From Chitinophaga sp. LS1 (lineage in GTDB: Bacteria; Bacteroidota; Bacteroidia; Chitinophagales; Chitinophagaceae), in contig NZ_CP128362.1 of NCBI RefSeq assembly GCF_034274695.1, positions 1-64,000 on the forward strand: a stretch of DNA of 64,000 bases, given 5' to 3'. Position 1 is the stretch's first letter, and each line of letters begins with the position of its first letter. The notes beneath the pieces were generated by a model. That model was given only the letters and a program-made list of their open reading frames with translations, had not been told where the DNA came from and did not search any database. Below, one piece after another: positions 44,631-53,229 of this stretch. The position numbers and the translations under genes were made by a program.

Positions 44631-44879
44631 AATATTATCTTTTAAGGGGAAGTGACATTACTAACCCATGTAGAAGATAATATTATGTAAACTTTTAGTG
44701 CAGGATATGGCTGTAAACAGTGGATCTTAGTCGCAAAGTTTACATAACATATTTGTTTCCATAATCGTGTGTATTTAATGATCCGTGTCAGTATGCGGTT
44801 CCTTAAGATGCACCAATTTTGAAGTGTAAATCAGAACGGAAAAAACCGTAGGACTTGAATATAATTAATAATGGAAATC

Positions 44880-45638
44880 ATGAGTAAATTAGAAAATAAG
44901 GTAGCGGTAGTTACCGGTGCTTCCAAAGGAATAGGTGCAGCTATTGCCAAACATTTTGCTGCTGCAGGCGCAAAGGTTGTTGTAAATTATGCTTCCAGTA
45001 AAGAAGGAGCGGACAAAGTGGTTAAAGCGATAACCGATAATGGTGGCACAGCCATTGCGGTACAGGCCGATGTATCAAACGAAGCCGATGTGATCAGGCT
45101 GTTTAAAGAAACTGAGCATGCTTTCGGCACACTGGATATTTTAGTAAATAACGCGGTATATCAGGGGTATGCGCCTATTGAACAAATTTCAGCAGAAGAA
45201 TTTCGTAAAAGTTTTAACGTCAATGTGTTAGGACCTATATTAACTATTCAGGCAGCGCTGAAACTTTTTGGCGATAAGGGCGGAAACATCATCAATATCA
45301 GTTCGGGTGCAAGTAAATCTCCTCTTCAAAATGCCTCATTATACTCTTCAACTAAAGCGGCACTGGATGCCTTCACGATTGCTTTATCTAAGGAGCTAGG
45401 TATTAAAAACGTTCGTATCAATTCTATTTTGCCGGGCGCTACGGACACGGAAGGTGCAACCAGCGCGGGCGTCACTGCCGGCAGTGAGTATGAAAAGATG
45501 TTTGTCGAAAAAACACCGCTTGGCCGTAGAGGCCAGCCCGCCGATATTGCGAAAGCAGCAGTATTTCTGGCTTCAGATGATGCCGCCTGGATTACCGGTG
45601 AGCAAATTTCCGTATCGGGTGGTATGTACGGTTTTTAA
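44880..45638 (+). CDS. Short-chain dehydrogenase/reductase (classical SDR)
   Basis: This 252-residue protein, starting at MSKLENKVAVV (44880), is a classical SDR: cofactor motif VTGASKGIGAAIAKHFA (11-27), NNAVYQG replacing the usual NNAG, catalytic Ser in NISSGASKSP and YSSTK (Tyr and Lys) around 155-159. Arg-free NYASSKEGAD after the second strand suggests NADP. The best general label is 3-oxoacyl-ACP reductase/glucose dehydrogenase-like. It lies immediately right of the RIT element, followed by a broken reductase-like gene on the same strand. Confidence 0.88.
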   Translation: MSKLENKVAVVTGASKGIGAAIAKHFAAAGAKVVVNYASSKEGADKVVKAITDNGGTAIAVQADVSNEADVIRLFKETEHAFGTLDILVNNAVYQGYAPIEQISAEEFRKSFNVNVLGPILTIQAALKLFGDKGGNIINISSGASKSPLQNASLYSSTKAALDAFTIALSKELGIKNVRINSILPGATDTEGATSAGVTAGSEYEKMFVEKTPLGRRGQPADIAKAAVFLASDDAAWITGEQISVSGGMYGF

Positions 45639-45732
45639 AATCGTAATCCCCAAAAATAAAACTCAATAAGATATATCACTGATTGACGTTGGTTTTACCA
45701 AACCATATAATACTTTTATTAAGAATAAAACT

Positions 45733-46320
45733 ATGAAATTAATAGGCATCCTTGGAGCAGGGCATATCAGCAAAGCTGCAGCTACTCGATTTTTGGCCAA
45801 TGATTTTCAGGTCCTGATCAGTAACAGTAAGGGACCTGAATCCCTTACCGATATTGTATCACAACTGGGAACCGGCGCAAAAGCTGTAACAGCGTCTGAG
45901 GCTGCTGCAGCGGATATTATTCTACTAGCAGTACCCTGGACTAAGGTCAAGGATCTTACCGAACTTACGGACTGGAACGGAAAGATCGTGATCGACGCCA
46001 CCAATCGTTTAGAATATGGTACCGGAATAGAAGATGGTGGACTGGCATCAAGTGAAGTTGTGCAAAATTAGTTACCGGGCGCGAAGATCGTTAAAGCGAT
46101 GAATACCCTCTCAGCCAAAGTACTTGCCGCAGATCCGTCTGTTGGAAACGGAAAGAGGGCTCTTTTTATTTCCGGCGATGATAAAGATGCGAAGGCCATC
46201 GTGAGCGGAATTCTCAGTAAAATCGGCTTTGCGCCCATCGACCTCGGCACGCTTGCAGCCGGCGGTAGATTACAGCAGTTTAATTGGCCGTTAAACAGTC
46301 AGAATTTTATTAAGCTTTAA
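45733..46320 (+). pseudogene. NADPH-dependent F420-reductase-like gene split by a stop
   Basis: The first 112 residues form the Rossmann half: GILGAGHISKAAATRFLAND, VLISNSKGPESL, DIILLAVPWTKVKDL and WNGKIVIDATNRLEY. A TAG at 46069-46071 then interrupts, but the same frame continues with LPGAKIVKAMNTLSAKVLA and LFISGDDKDAKAIVSGIL to 46320. The motif (L)PGAKIVKAxNT is conserved in the family directly after the stop position, so one substitution likely destroyed a gene of about 195 codons. If read through it would be complete. Confidence 0.75.
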
Positions 46321-46439
46321 GTGCAAAGGGGCTTTTCAGAACAGGATATAGAAAAATCAGTGTCTTTCTTAAAATTGAAATTACGTCGCGAGATTTTAAT
46401 GGATATTCAGTCCCCGGTAGCCCTCGAAGTTGTTAAATA
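46321..46439 (+). other. Short in-frame remnant before terminator
   Basis: Following the broken reductase, a GTG-led 39-codon frame (VQRGFSEQDIEKSVSFLKLK to EVVK) with plausible protein composition ends just before the terminator. It may be the tail of another decayed gene. Low certainty. Confidence 0.25.
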
Positions 46440-46440
46440 A

Positions 46441-46470
46441 AAAACAGCATATTGTGCTGTTTTTTATTTT
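46441..46470. terminator. Intrinsic terminator
   Basis: AAAACAGCA pairs with TGCTGTTTT around ATAT-like loop bases, followed by TTATTTT. It ends the SDR/F420-like unit and can serve the convergent VOC gene. Confidence 0.85.
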
Positions 46471-46487
46471 AAATTACCCTCCTTTTT

Positions 46488-47255
46488 CTATTGTCTAAAT
46501 TCAAGATAGATTCCATGTGTGAGTGCAGGGGATAGTAATATACTGTTCGTACTTTCACTGCCTTTGATACCTGACTGTTGTAAGATTGTTTTCAATTTTT
46601 TCAGATCTGTAACCTGAACGGTTGCTCCTATTACCTGATGGTTGGGGATTACCTGTAATGAAGCAGGGAGTAAAATGACTTCGCCTTCTTTTAATTTTGC
46701 TATTTGAGCGGTTATTCCTGAGAACATTTTTTTCTGTTTGACTTGTATGCCGAGCTTTTTAAAAAGTTGAACGTATGTGGGAATGTGATCTGTAGCGAGC
46801 CAAACACTGGTGAGGGAATAGGCCGTGTTAGTGTGGGCGAAATGTTCGGGTTTGTCGGTTGGAGAGTGATTTCTTGAGCCAAAAAAGAGTGGGTGTAAAT
46901 TGTTTGTGTCGATTTGTTGAGTTAATACCGTGGGATTAGTGGCGAAGAGTCCAAAATAAACGGGCCCTTCTCCTTGTTTTAAGGAATTGCAATATTCGGT
47001 TGTTAGTGGATCTACGGGTTGTGATGCCGTAATGAGTTCGATTTCGGTGCCATTAGGGAATTTAATGTGTTGATTGCGGATCCCGTTTTGATGGAACCGG
47101 CCGGGCTTGATAATAAATCCTATTTTTTTATAGAAGTTGGCAGCACTGTCAAGGTTGTTGACAACGACGGGGATATGGTCGATGCCGATGACTGAATCTT
47201 TTTGAGGAGGTGTGAGCGATAGCGAGAGAAGGGCGAGGAAGAGATGTATTTTCAT
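46488..47255 (-). CDS. Exported VOC/glyoxalase-like protein
   Basis: This 255-residue protein begins with a signal-like segment (MKIHLFLALLSLSLTPPQ). The mature part has two VOC modules: IGIDHIPVVVNNLDSAANFY with FYKKIGFIIKPG, and later VIGATVQVTDLKKLKTILQQ with a C-terminal GIYLEFRQ. This is the glyoxalase-like PF13468 pattern. His in IDHI and Glu in GTEIEL are candidate metal ligands. Export in Bacteroidota suggests a periplasmic role; the substrate is not inferable. It is monocistronic, convergent with the upstream unit. Confidence 0.75.
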   Translation of the reverse strand: MKIHLFLALLSLSLTPPQKDSVIGIDHIPVVVNNLDSAANFYKKIGFIIKPGRFHQNGIRNQHIKFPNGTEIELITASQPVDPLTTEYCNSLKQGEGPVYFGLFATNPTVLTQQIDTNNLHPLFFGSRNHSPTDKPEHFAHTNTAYSLTSVWLATDHIPTYVQLFKKLGIQVKQKKMFSGITAQIAKLKEGEVILLPASLQVIPNHQVIGATVQVTDLKKLKTILQQSGIKGSESTNSILLSPALTHGIYLEFRQ

Positions 47256-47348
47256 GATAATTGCTGTTGATGACTATGGAGCGATACCGAAAATTAAGAT
47301 AGCTTAGAATTAGACAGACTGGTTCGAAACCTGTCACTACTGCCCGTG

Positions 47349-47386
47349 AAAAAGCAAGATCGCTCTTAGAGCAGGTCTTGCTTTTT
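47349..47386. terminator. Intrinsic terminator
   Basis: AAAGCAAGA pairs with TCTTGCTTT (about 47351-47383) and a T-run follows on the plus strand; it lies in the short gap between the VOC gene start and the DUF3307 gene end. Confidence 0.65.
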
Positions 47387-47500
47387 TATGAATGTTTATG
47401 AATTTCTGAGATGTTTGTAATCCACTTTATAAGCGTTCGAAATTGATTAACCTTTTTTCTAAAATAATGACTTTATTCAACTCGTCGATCATAGCCCTTC

Positions 47501-48235
47501 TTAAGGCATCTCTAATAACTGGCTGGTTATAATTCCTGTTAGAATAGCGATAAAAAAGCTCAGGAATGTTCCGATCACTACATATTCAGTGAGTTTTGTT
47601 TCCCTGGGTTCTTTTAAATCACCAAATCTAAATACGGATTTTGCCGCCAGTAAAAAACCAACTCCTTCCCATTTTCCTAATAGGATGAAGATCAGAATCA
47701 TTAGCCTTTCAAGGAACCCAATCCATTCACCAGCATTTTTTAAAGATTCAATTTCCCCGGTTGTGGTTGAACTGGAACTGGCACTTGTACCTGGTGTCCA
47801 TTTCGAGATTGCGAATTTGGTAATGAGAGATGCTGGTTTTAATGCGAATAAAACAGCGGTGCTTATAATAAGTGCTCTGGGGGTAACTATAGTAGTATAA
47901 TTCCACGTTACATGTTCATAGAAAGACCAAACCCAAAGTAAAACGACTAAATGCGCGATTTGATCAATAAAAAACCATGCTCTCTGGGTAGCAGGCTGTT
48001 GATATTGCAATTTTATCGTATCAATAAGTAGATGCAAAACACTAATCACTAATGCCACTCTCCATAAACGCAAGTCCCAGGTAACTAATAAAATAAGTGT
48101 AAAATGTATGAATATGTGGATGTATAAATAGGGAGAGCGCCATTTTTTTAACTCTTTACTGGCCACCCATTTGCTGCTTTGCAAAAAAAAGTCACCAAGA
48201 ATATGAGCTAAAAAGAATTGAAGTAGCAGAATCAT
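47501..48235 (-). CDS. DUF3307 membrane protein
   Basis: This 244-residue membrane protein has the DUF3307 opening LLLQFFLAHILGDFFLQSSK, then YLYIHIFIHFTLILLVTWDL, LLIDTIKL and a QIAHLVVLLWVWSF segment; His and Asp residues within these helices are conserved in the family. Two more helices occur at the C-terminus. It begins 1 bp after the SatD-like gene ends, so the two form an operon. DUF3307/SatD pairs recur in Bacteroidota. Function unknown. Confidence 0.8.
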   Translation of the reverse strand: MILLLQFFLAHILGDFFLQSSKWVASKELKKWRSPYLYIHIFIHFTLILLVTWDLRLWRVALVISVLHLLIDTIKLQYQQPATQRAWFFIDQIAHLVVLLWVWSFYEHVTWNYTTIVTPRALIISTAVLFALKPASLITKFAISKWTPGTSASSSSTTTGEIESLKNAGEWIGFLERLMILIFILLGKWEGVGFLLAAKSVFRFGDLKEPRETKLTEYVVIGTFLSFFIAILTGIITSQLLEMP

Positions 48236-48236
48236 A

Positions 48237-48851
48237 TCAATTTATTTTTTCTATAATGCATTTTTCATAAAAGGAGACCAAATCCATAATTTCATCATAA
48301 TGTGCTCGTTTCTGAGCCTCACTAATTGTAGATTGTGTCCGTCCCATTTTATCACCAAGCTCTTTTTGCGATAGTGTGCGGTTAGCCATTGATACTGCCA
48401 CTATTTGTGCCGTAGCTGTACTCCATTTATCAAGTACTATTGATACCAGACGAAACATTAAGTTCAGTTCATCATCCAACTGTGGCCAGGGGCTTCTGAT
48501 GGCAAGATTTTGTTTTAATCTTTTAAGCTCTTCAAATGTTTCTCCTGAGTTAATAAATGCTTCTCCATTTGCTTCAGTTATTTTTTGAGCATTATAGCTC
48601 TTTTGCCCTATTCCGATTCCCATTCTCACATCCAATTTTTCTATCGACTTAATACAGGCCTTGATGCGAATGGCGGCTAACAGCGCATATTGAGGTTGAC
48701 TTATTTCTAATTGAAAGCTATCTCCTCTGTATATCTCCCATGTTTTTGGTGTTTTACCCCACTCTTTCATAAGAGCCTTTAAAGGATTTAACCAAATAAC
48801 CGGATCAGCTTTCCGTGAGTTGATAATATCTCCTGTAATAATACTAGTCAT
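48237..48851 (-). CDS. SatD-family regulatory protein
   Basis: This 204-residue protein starts MTSIITGDIINSRKADP, the SatD signature, followed by WEIYRGDSFQLEI and VRMGIGIGQKSYNAQKIT, which look like a degenerate nucleotide cyclase-type fold. Near the C-terminus a helix-turn-helix is visible (LSQKELGDKMGRTQSTISEA). The combination suggests a sensor-regulator. Two near-identical palindromes within 60 bp upstream of the start (48858-48910) are its likely operators. It is coupled to the DUF3307 gene (1-bp gap). Confidence 0.8.
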   Translation of the reverse strand: MTSIITGDIINSRKADPVIWLNPLKALMKEWGKTPKTWEIYRGDSFQLEISQPQYALLAAIRIKACIKSIEKLDVRMGIGIGQKSYNAQKITEANGEAFINSGETFEELKRLKQNLAIRSPWPQLDDELNLMFRLVSIVLDKWSTATAQIVAVSMANRTLSQKELGDKMGRTQSTISEAQKRAHYDEIMDLVSFYEKCIIEKIN

Positions 48852-48857
48852 ACATCA

Positions 48858-48910
48858 AATATCGTTCATTGAACCGATATTTCAAAATATCGTCAATTTA
48901 ACCGATATAT
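48858..48910 (-). promoter_or_regulatory. Two tandem palindromic operators upstream of satD
   Basis: AAATATCGTTCATTGAACCGATATTT (as half-sites AAATATCG and CCGATATTT, 48858-48882) is followed by a second copy with half-sites ATATCG and CCGATAT (48887-48908). Both share TATCG-N9-CGATA spacing. A TATCGG half-site also recurs inside the palindrome at 48920-48985. The likely binder is the HTH of the adjacent SatD-like protein. Confidence 0.65.
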
Positions 48911-48919
48911 AGGTTATTA

Positions 48920-48985
48920 AAATGATTTTATCGGTACAAAAGGCGATAATTTAAATTATCGCCTTTTGTACCGATAAAATCATTT
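48920..48985. repeat. 66-bp perfect palindrome
   Basis: Arms of 33 bp (48920-48952 and 48953-48985), starting AAATGATTTTATCGGTACAA, are exact reverse complements with no spacer. It contains TATCGGTAC and GTACCGATA, related to the neighbouring operator half-sites. It lies between the end of the alpha/beta hydrolase gene and the SatD promoter. It may act as terminator, as regulatory site, or be the scar of an inverted duplication. Confidence 0.9.
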
Positions 48986-49134
48986 AATTGAACCTGAACT
49001 ATTACTCCTTACAAACATATAATACCAGTCAGGCACATTGCGAAGAATGTTATTTTTTTTCTCCTCTTTATTTATATCCGCATAATTCCTGATAATAGTA
49101 TTTCGTCCGAATGATCAAAATCCAATTGCATCGG

Positions 49135-50007
49135 TTATTGTAAAAAACTATCTAAATAACCGAATATTGTTTTTGTCTGCGTCATCAGGCTAACATGGCT
49201 TTGATTGGGAATAATGGCCAGCTGTGATTTTGGCATTGGTTGCAAATCAGCAGCAACACCACCACCCAACAATTTATATGTTTTTGCCAATTCGATTTTA
49301 TCCATGCCATCATTGTCACCTGATATAATTAATACAGGTGCAGTGATTTTTGCTATATTGTCGTCGCCCATATTAAATGGCTCTCCAGCTAAGGCAATCA
49401 TCTGTTCAAGGAACTTATTCCATTTTGTTTTATCTGGTGCTACAGCATCATAAGCGGCTTGCAGCGGCGAATTTGCAAAAAACTCAGGCTTCATATTTTT
49501 AAAAACACTGGTTATTTCGGTTACCCAACCTTCACTTTTATAAACGGCAGAAATGATGACTAGTTTTTTCAATCGTTTAGGACTTTGTATCGCAAACTGG
49601 TAGGCTACCTGACCACCGAAACTATATCCCGCTATATCCGCGCTGTCAATTTTCAGATAATCCATTACTTTCTCCACATCGCTAGCTAAAGTGGCCAGTG
49701 ATAATTTTCTATCTGAAAAGGGTGTGTGCCCATGTCCTTGCAATTCTATAGCAATTACTTTTCTTGTTTTCGCCAATTCAGGTATTAATTCCCCCCAATT
49801 CATCTCAATGGTATAGTAAGCGCCATGCAGTAAAACGATAGGCTTACCGTCGCCGTATACTTCATAATAAACTTTGATGCCATTAGCCGGTGCGTAGCCA
49901 CTGTCGGTAGGTTTCATTTGTTGTGCATTTGATGAAGATGCTGCAGCCATAATGATTGAGATTAGGAGTAATTTAATAAGATCTCTTGCGTTGAATAAAT
50001 TTTTCAT
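49135..50007 (-). CDS. Exported alpha/beta hydrolase
   Basis: From the ATG at 50007 (MKNLFNARDLIKLLLISIIM) the protein has about 290 residues with a signal peptide ending near SSSNAQQ. The fold is a typical alpha/beta hydrolase: oxyanion HGAYYTIE, nucleophile elbow GYSFGGQ, Asp in ISGDNDGMDK and catalytic His in NQSHVSL. A longer frame from 50061 adds 18 residues before the signal, which I discount. Substrate unknown; relatives are esterases or haloperoxidase-like enzymes. It is monocistronic. Confidence 0.83.
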   Translation of the reverse strand: MKNLFNARDLIKLLLISIIMAAASSSNAQQMKPTDSGYAPANGIKVYYEVYGDGKPIVLLHGAYYTIEMNWGELIPELAKTRKVIAIELQGHGHTPFSDRKLSLATLASDVEKVMDYLKIDSADIAGYSFGGQVAYQFAIQSPKRLKKLVIISAVYKSEGWVTEITSVFKNMKPEFFANSPLQAAYDAVAPDKTKWNKFLEQMIALAGEPFNMGDDNIAKITAPVLIISGDNDGMDKIELAKTYKLLGGGVAADLQPMPKSQLAIIPNQSHVSLMTQTKTIFGYLDSFLQ

Positions 50008-50254
50008 AACCTTATTCAAGTTTAGTTTGATTGTTGATGACAATACAAAGTTGCGAAACATTTTAGGATTCTACCTGTGTAAAAGTGACAACATTAGGGG
50101 TAGATCACGACAAAACATTTTACCAATACGATTTGTTGCCCGATCAATTATTATTGATTCTTTAAAAAATGTTCAAAATCCTTAACGATGTCAAAATAAT
50201 CATAGCTAAACTTGTTCATCCAACAACTTAATATGCCCTGATAGGGAAAACAGT

Positions 50255-50440
50255 TCATTTAACTGTCAGAGCAACTGTTTTAGAAAATTCAATGATCTCC
50301 ATAATTGTAGGATTTTCAGTTTGTGACCGTAATACAGCCTTTGAGGAATTAAAAATCATTAATAAATCATCCAGATTAACAGCAGCATGTGGGGAATCTT
50401 TTCTGAATTGGGGCAGTGCTATCATTTTGTCGTTAGTCAT
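50255..50440 (-). CDS. Hypothetical small protein
   Basis: This 61-residue frame (MTNDKMIALPQFRKDSPHAA) follows the HipA fragment on the same strand by 30 bp. Composition is plausible but no family is recognised; it may be a decayed part of a hip locus or not expressed. Confidence 0.3.
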   Translation of the reverse strand: MTNDKMIALPQFRKDSPHAAVNLDDLLMIFNSSKAVLRSQTENPTIMEIIEFSKTVALTVK

Positions 50441-50470
50441 GGAAGTAAATAGGTTTAAACGTGAATAAAC

Positions 50471-50857
50471 TCAATTATTGTAACCTACTTCAACATGAAC
50501 CATTTTCCCCTTTACTCTATCAAAACGTCTGGCAATGTAAACAAGGTTTCCATCAGTTGCTCTGAGCAGCGTATGATTACATATGAGGATGTCAAATACT
50601 TCTGCAAGGTGCATCGTAAGATCTTCTGTTTCTGGCATGGCTGTCAATTGCTCATGTTGAGGTTTCAATATATATTCACCCCATAGTCCTACGATTGTAA
50701 GTCTGCTCCGACTTTTAACCCTTTCCAGTGTAACCGATAACTTAGGCTGTATACCTGTTATGGCTATATGTCTGCTAATAGTCTTTTCTGCCAGATCTTT
50801 TAAAAGTTGTTTGTCCAGATTCAGTTCTGGCATGGTTTCCAAGTAAACTTTACCCAC
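50471..50857 (-). pseudogene. HipA-like kinase fragment
   Basis: The 128-residue frame matches the N-terminal to central part of HipA: ITGIQPKLSVTLERVKS, YILKPQHEQLTAMPETEDLT, MHLAEVFDILICNHTLL and NLVYIARRFDRVKGKMVHVE. The catalytic Asp region and the rest of the kinase (normally about 300 more residues) are absent, because the frame ends shortly after the place where EDF/QL should follow. The N-terminal piece is also truncated. HipA toxins phosphorylate aminoacyl-tRNA synthetases; this copy cannot do so. Confidence 0.75.
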
Positions 50858-50955
50858 AGGCTAGAAAGCCTTCTAGTCAAAAGATTTGAAGACTTTTTTG
50901 TTATAATTTACTATCATCCATTTAAAACAATTACTTGCCAGCTATATTGGATATG

Positions 50956-51861
50956 CTATATCCATTTTTGGGCAAATTCATCAGCCTCTTTTTCTTTGAT
51001 GAGATCTTTGTCGGAATATTCTACTTTCTCCAGGAAGATATCCTTTTTCCCATGTAAGAGAATATGTCCTGCTTCGTGAAAGAATGTAAACCAGAAACTT
51101 TCATTATTTTGCTCTGTTAATTGAATGAAAGGAGTATCATTTAACCATCTGGTAGCTCCTCTTATAGGAGCTTTATTAATACGAGGAGTATACACTACTT
51201 TAACACCAGCTTCCAGACAAATTCTTTGTATTTGGCCAATTTTTTTTTCAGTGGAATTTGCACTGATTGATTTCAACTTTTTTAATGCTTCCTTAAACTT
51301 CTTTTCTGAATAATCTTTTGTTTCTAATTCCATTGCCTGCAATTCACCTTTGCGAAGCCATACAGATATAGCATAAGGTTCAATTGTTTGTGCAAGCGAA
51401 ATCCGGAAAGCTACTTTCAATTGTTGATTAAAATAATAGTCTTCCCATGCTGTGTGATTAGAGAAGCCAAAAAAAGAAAGCATCTCAATGGTCTTTTCCT
51501 GAATGGTGGTTGCAGCCGGTAACCACTCCTTCCTTATCATTTCAGCCAAAGGAAATTGCTTTGCCCATCCTATTGCTGACTGAATAACTATTTGTCTTTT
51601 CTCTCTTGCAAGAAATTCATCATAATGTCTTTGATGGTTCATCCAAAAATTAGCGGGTATCCTGGTAACACTTTCAAATTGAACAGCCATGTCAGGGGTA
51701 ATAGAACTATCTCCTTTGATTATGGCAATGACGGTTTTTTCAGGCTTTCCTGTGCGAAGCGCGAATTCTTTCGGCCCCATCATCATTTCTTCCAGCTTTC
51801 CCCTCAAGGTTTCACCTGGATGAGGAACTGATTGTGGAAAGTACTGATTCTGTTTTACCAT
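50956..51861 (-). CDS. higA: HigA-like antitoxin with ImmA/IrrE-type peptidase domain
   Basis: This 301-residue protein has an N-terminal XRE HTH (HPGETLRGKLEEMMMGPKEF, then TGKPEKTVIAIIKGDSSITP) of the HigA type and a C-terminal M78 metallopeptidase-like domain with the HEAGH zinc motif in FWFTFFHEAGHILLHGKKD. It starts 1 bp after the HigB toxin gene ends, giving toxin-antitoxin order as in HigBA. The peptidase domain may respond to a signal and cleave or destabilise the antitoxin. All elements look intact. Confidence 0.85.
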   Translation of the reverse strand: MVKQNQYFPQSVPHPGETLRGKLEEMMMGPKEFALRTGKPEKTVIAIIKGDSSITPDMAVQFESVTRIPANFWMNHQRHYDEFLAREKRQIVIQSAIGWAKQFPLAEMIRKEWLPAATTIQEKTIEMLSFFGFSNHTAWEDYYFNQQLKVAFRISLAQTIEPYAISVWLRKGELQAMELETKDYSEKKFKEALKKLKSISANSTEKKIGQIQRICLEAGVKVVYTPRINKAPIRGATRWLNDTPFIQLTEQNNESFWFTFFHEAGHILLHGKKDIFLEKVEYSDKDLIKEKEADEFAQKWI

Positions 51862-51862
51862 A

Positions 51863-52204
51863 TTATTTCTTTTTATGATAATTGACTATTTCTAAAATTT
51901 CTATCCCTATGATTTCCATCCAAATATACTGACCATGCTTGTTTGTGGGTATTGGCTCATTATGAGGTTTAAACACCAACCTATAAGGTTGATCCAGATC
52001 GCAAGCCCATTCTCCTTTCCGATCATTATTAAGCTCATGAAAATTGCCTGGTAAGTGCCTTAATTCTTCAAGGTTATTAGCGACCCATAATTGCACCAGC
52101 CTCTCTTTGATTTTATTAGCCCGCAGTTTACCACACACCTTCAGGCGGTTTTTATCATTGTTCGCCAGTTCTTCCAGTTTTCTATCTGCAAATGTAATAT
52201 CCAC
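51863..52204 (-). CDS. higB: HigB/RelE-type toxin
   Basis: This 113-residue protein has the ParE/RelE-like fold typical of HigB: a first strand MDITFADRKLEELANNDKNR, LRHLPGNFHELNNDRKGEWA, then CDLDQPYRLVFKP and a last strand GIEILEIVNYHKKK. Such toxins cleave mRNA on the ribosome. It precedes the HigA gene by 1 bp. A small upstream region (52205-52250) probably contains the autoregulated promoter. Confidence 0.85.
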   Translation of the reverse strand: MDITFADRKLEELANNDKNRLKVCGKLRANKIKERLVQLWVANNLEELRHLPGNFHELNNDRKGEWACDLDQPYRLVFKPHNEPIPTNKHGQYIWMEIIGIEILEIVNYHKKK

Positions 52205-52444
52205 TACAAATATAGTTATTTTAGGTTACAGAAAATGTAAGTTAATTTAAAATTATAGGCAAAGGTTTTCCTATTTGGCACCTATATATAATTACAGAAG
52301 CTGTAAAAAAATAACATACTAGTGGACAAGTTGACTAAGATCTGAAGGCTTCTTCCATATAATTTCGCTATTATAAGCGCCTCAAAATGTCTTCAGACTA
52401 TCCACCTGAAGGCAATTATTCATGTAGGGTATTTGAGCATCAGT

Positions 52445-52903
52445 TTATGAAATCAAACGGAACCTCCTGGCAAACATGAACTTTTTCCCTTTTTTACGAT
52501 ATTCTCTTATAGAAGAAATCAGCCATTTCGAATAGTTAGCGAAGTCTGCATCATTTTCTTTGGAAAAAAGTTCAAATATTTCCCCGTTCCAATCTACTAC
52601 TACATAAGAGTAATATCCATTTACTTTCCCCGTTCCCCACAAGAGACTATCCTTTGTTTGATATACCGGGTATCCAATACCTTCTGCAATGTATTGCCTA
52701 TATTTATCATCGTTCCAGGTGAAATCCCCATCATAGGATCTCCAATAAAAATGCATTTGGAAAACATCTTTTCCATTAGAGTATCTATCATCTTCTCCGG
52801 TCATATTGTCGCCTTCTATTAATTTAAAACCTTTGGGAAAGGATGCTTGTCCTAAAGTGGGTATTGTATAGAGCAGGAAGAGAAAACAAAAAAAATGCTT
52901 CAT
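52445..52903 (-). CDS. Exported hypothetical protein
   Basis: From ATG 52903 (MKHFFCFLFLLYTIPTLGQA) the protein has 152 residues with a clear signal peptide cut near LGQA. The mature part is rich in Tyr and Trp (MHFYWRSYDGDFTWNDDKYR) with no motif I recognise. An in-frame ATG at 52924 adds seven residues before the signal. It has no operon partner. Confidence 0.6.
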   Translation of the reverse strand: MKHFFCFLFLLYTIPTLGQASFPKGFKLIEGDNMTGEDDRYSNGKDVFQMHFYWRSYDGDFTWNDDKYRQYIAEGIGYPVYQTKDSLLWGTGKVNGYYSYVVVDWNGEIFELFSKENDADFANYSKWLISSIREYRKKGKKFMFARRFRLIS

Positions 52904-52949
52904 AAGTTGGTATGGATTAGTCACTAAAATAATTATTTCTTATTGGATT

Positions 52950-53229
52950 TTAGTATTGGCAGGGAAAAATACGACCAGCAAACTTTACTGCAATAGCAGA
53001 AGACACCACGACAATTGCGCCATTGTCATTGTAAAGCGGCAATGCTTTTTGCACGGAAAAGAATGTACCACGTGCATTGATGTTGAAAGTTTTGTCAAAA
53101 TGCGCCAGCGTTACATTAGCAGTATCCGACATTTCCACAAAACCCGCATTGGCAACAACGATATCAATAGCGCCTTTTTCTCTTTTTACAATGTTGTAAA
53201 GTCTGTCCAGGTCTTCAAGAGATCCTCAA
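52950..53229 (-). pseudogene. SDR fragment
   Basis: A minus frame from about 53229 reads GSLEDLDRLYNIVKREKGAI, DIVVANAGFVEM, then FNINARGTFFSVQKALPL and GAIVVVSSAIAVKFAG. NAG and the SSA strand identify a classical SDR, but the N-terminal cofactor motif and the YxxxK pair are both absent, and the reading frame breaks after AGRI. It is a decayed remnant of about 90 residues. Confidence 0.65.

Larger units (their letters stand above)
41288..44765 (-). mobile_element. Complete Recombinase-In-Trio (RIT) element
   Basis: Three overlapping or adjacent tyrosine recombinase genes on one strand are enclosed by 31-bp perfect inverted repeats (ATTATGGAAACAAATATG... at 41288-41318, complement at 44735-44765). 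Each end also has an inner inverted copy of the core TTATGTAAACTTT (41359-41371 and 44683-44695). This gene trio with such ends defines RIT elements. All three catalytic sets look intact. Total length is 3478 bp; it carries no cargo. Confidence 0.9.

Noticed and set aside
47310..47345. TGGTTCGAAACC, tRNA-like T-loop before a terminator
   Set aside because: The T-stem does not pair properly and no other tRNA arms can be drawn upstream.
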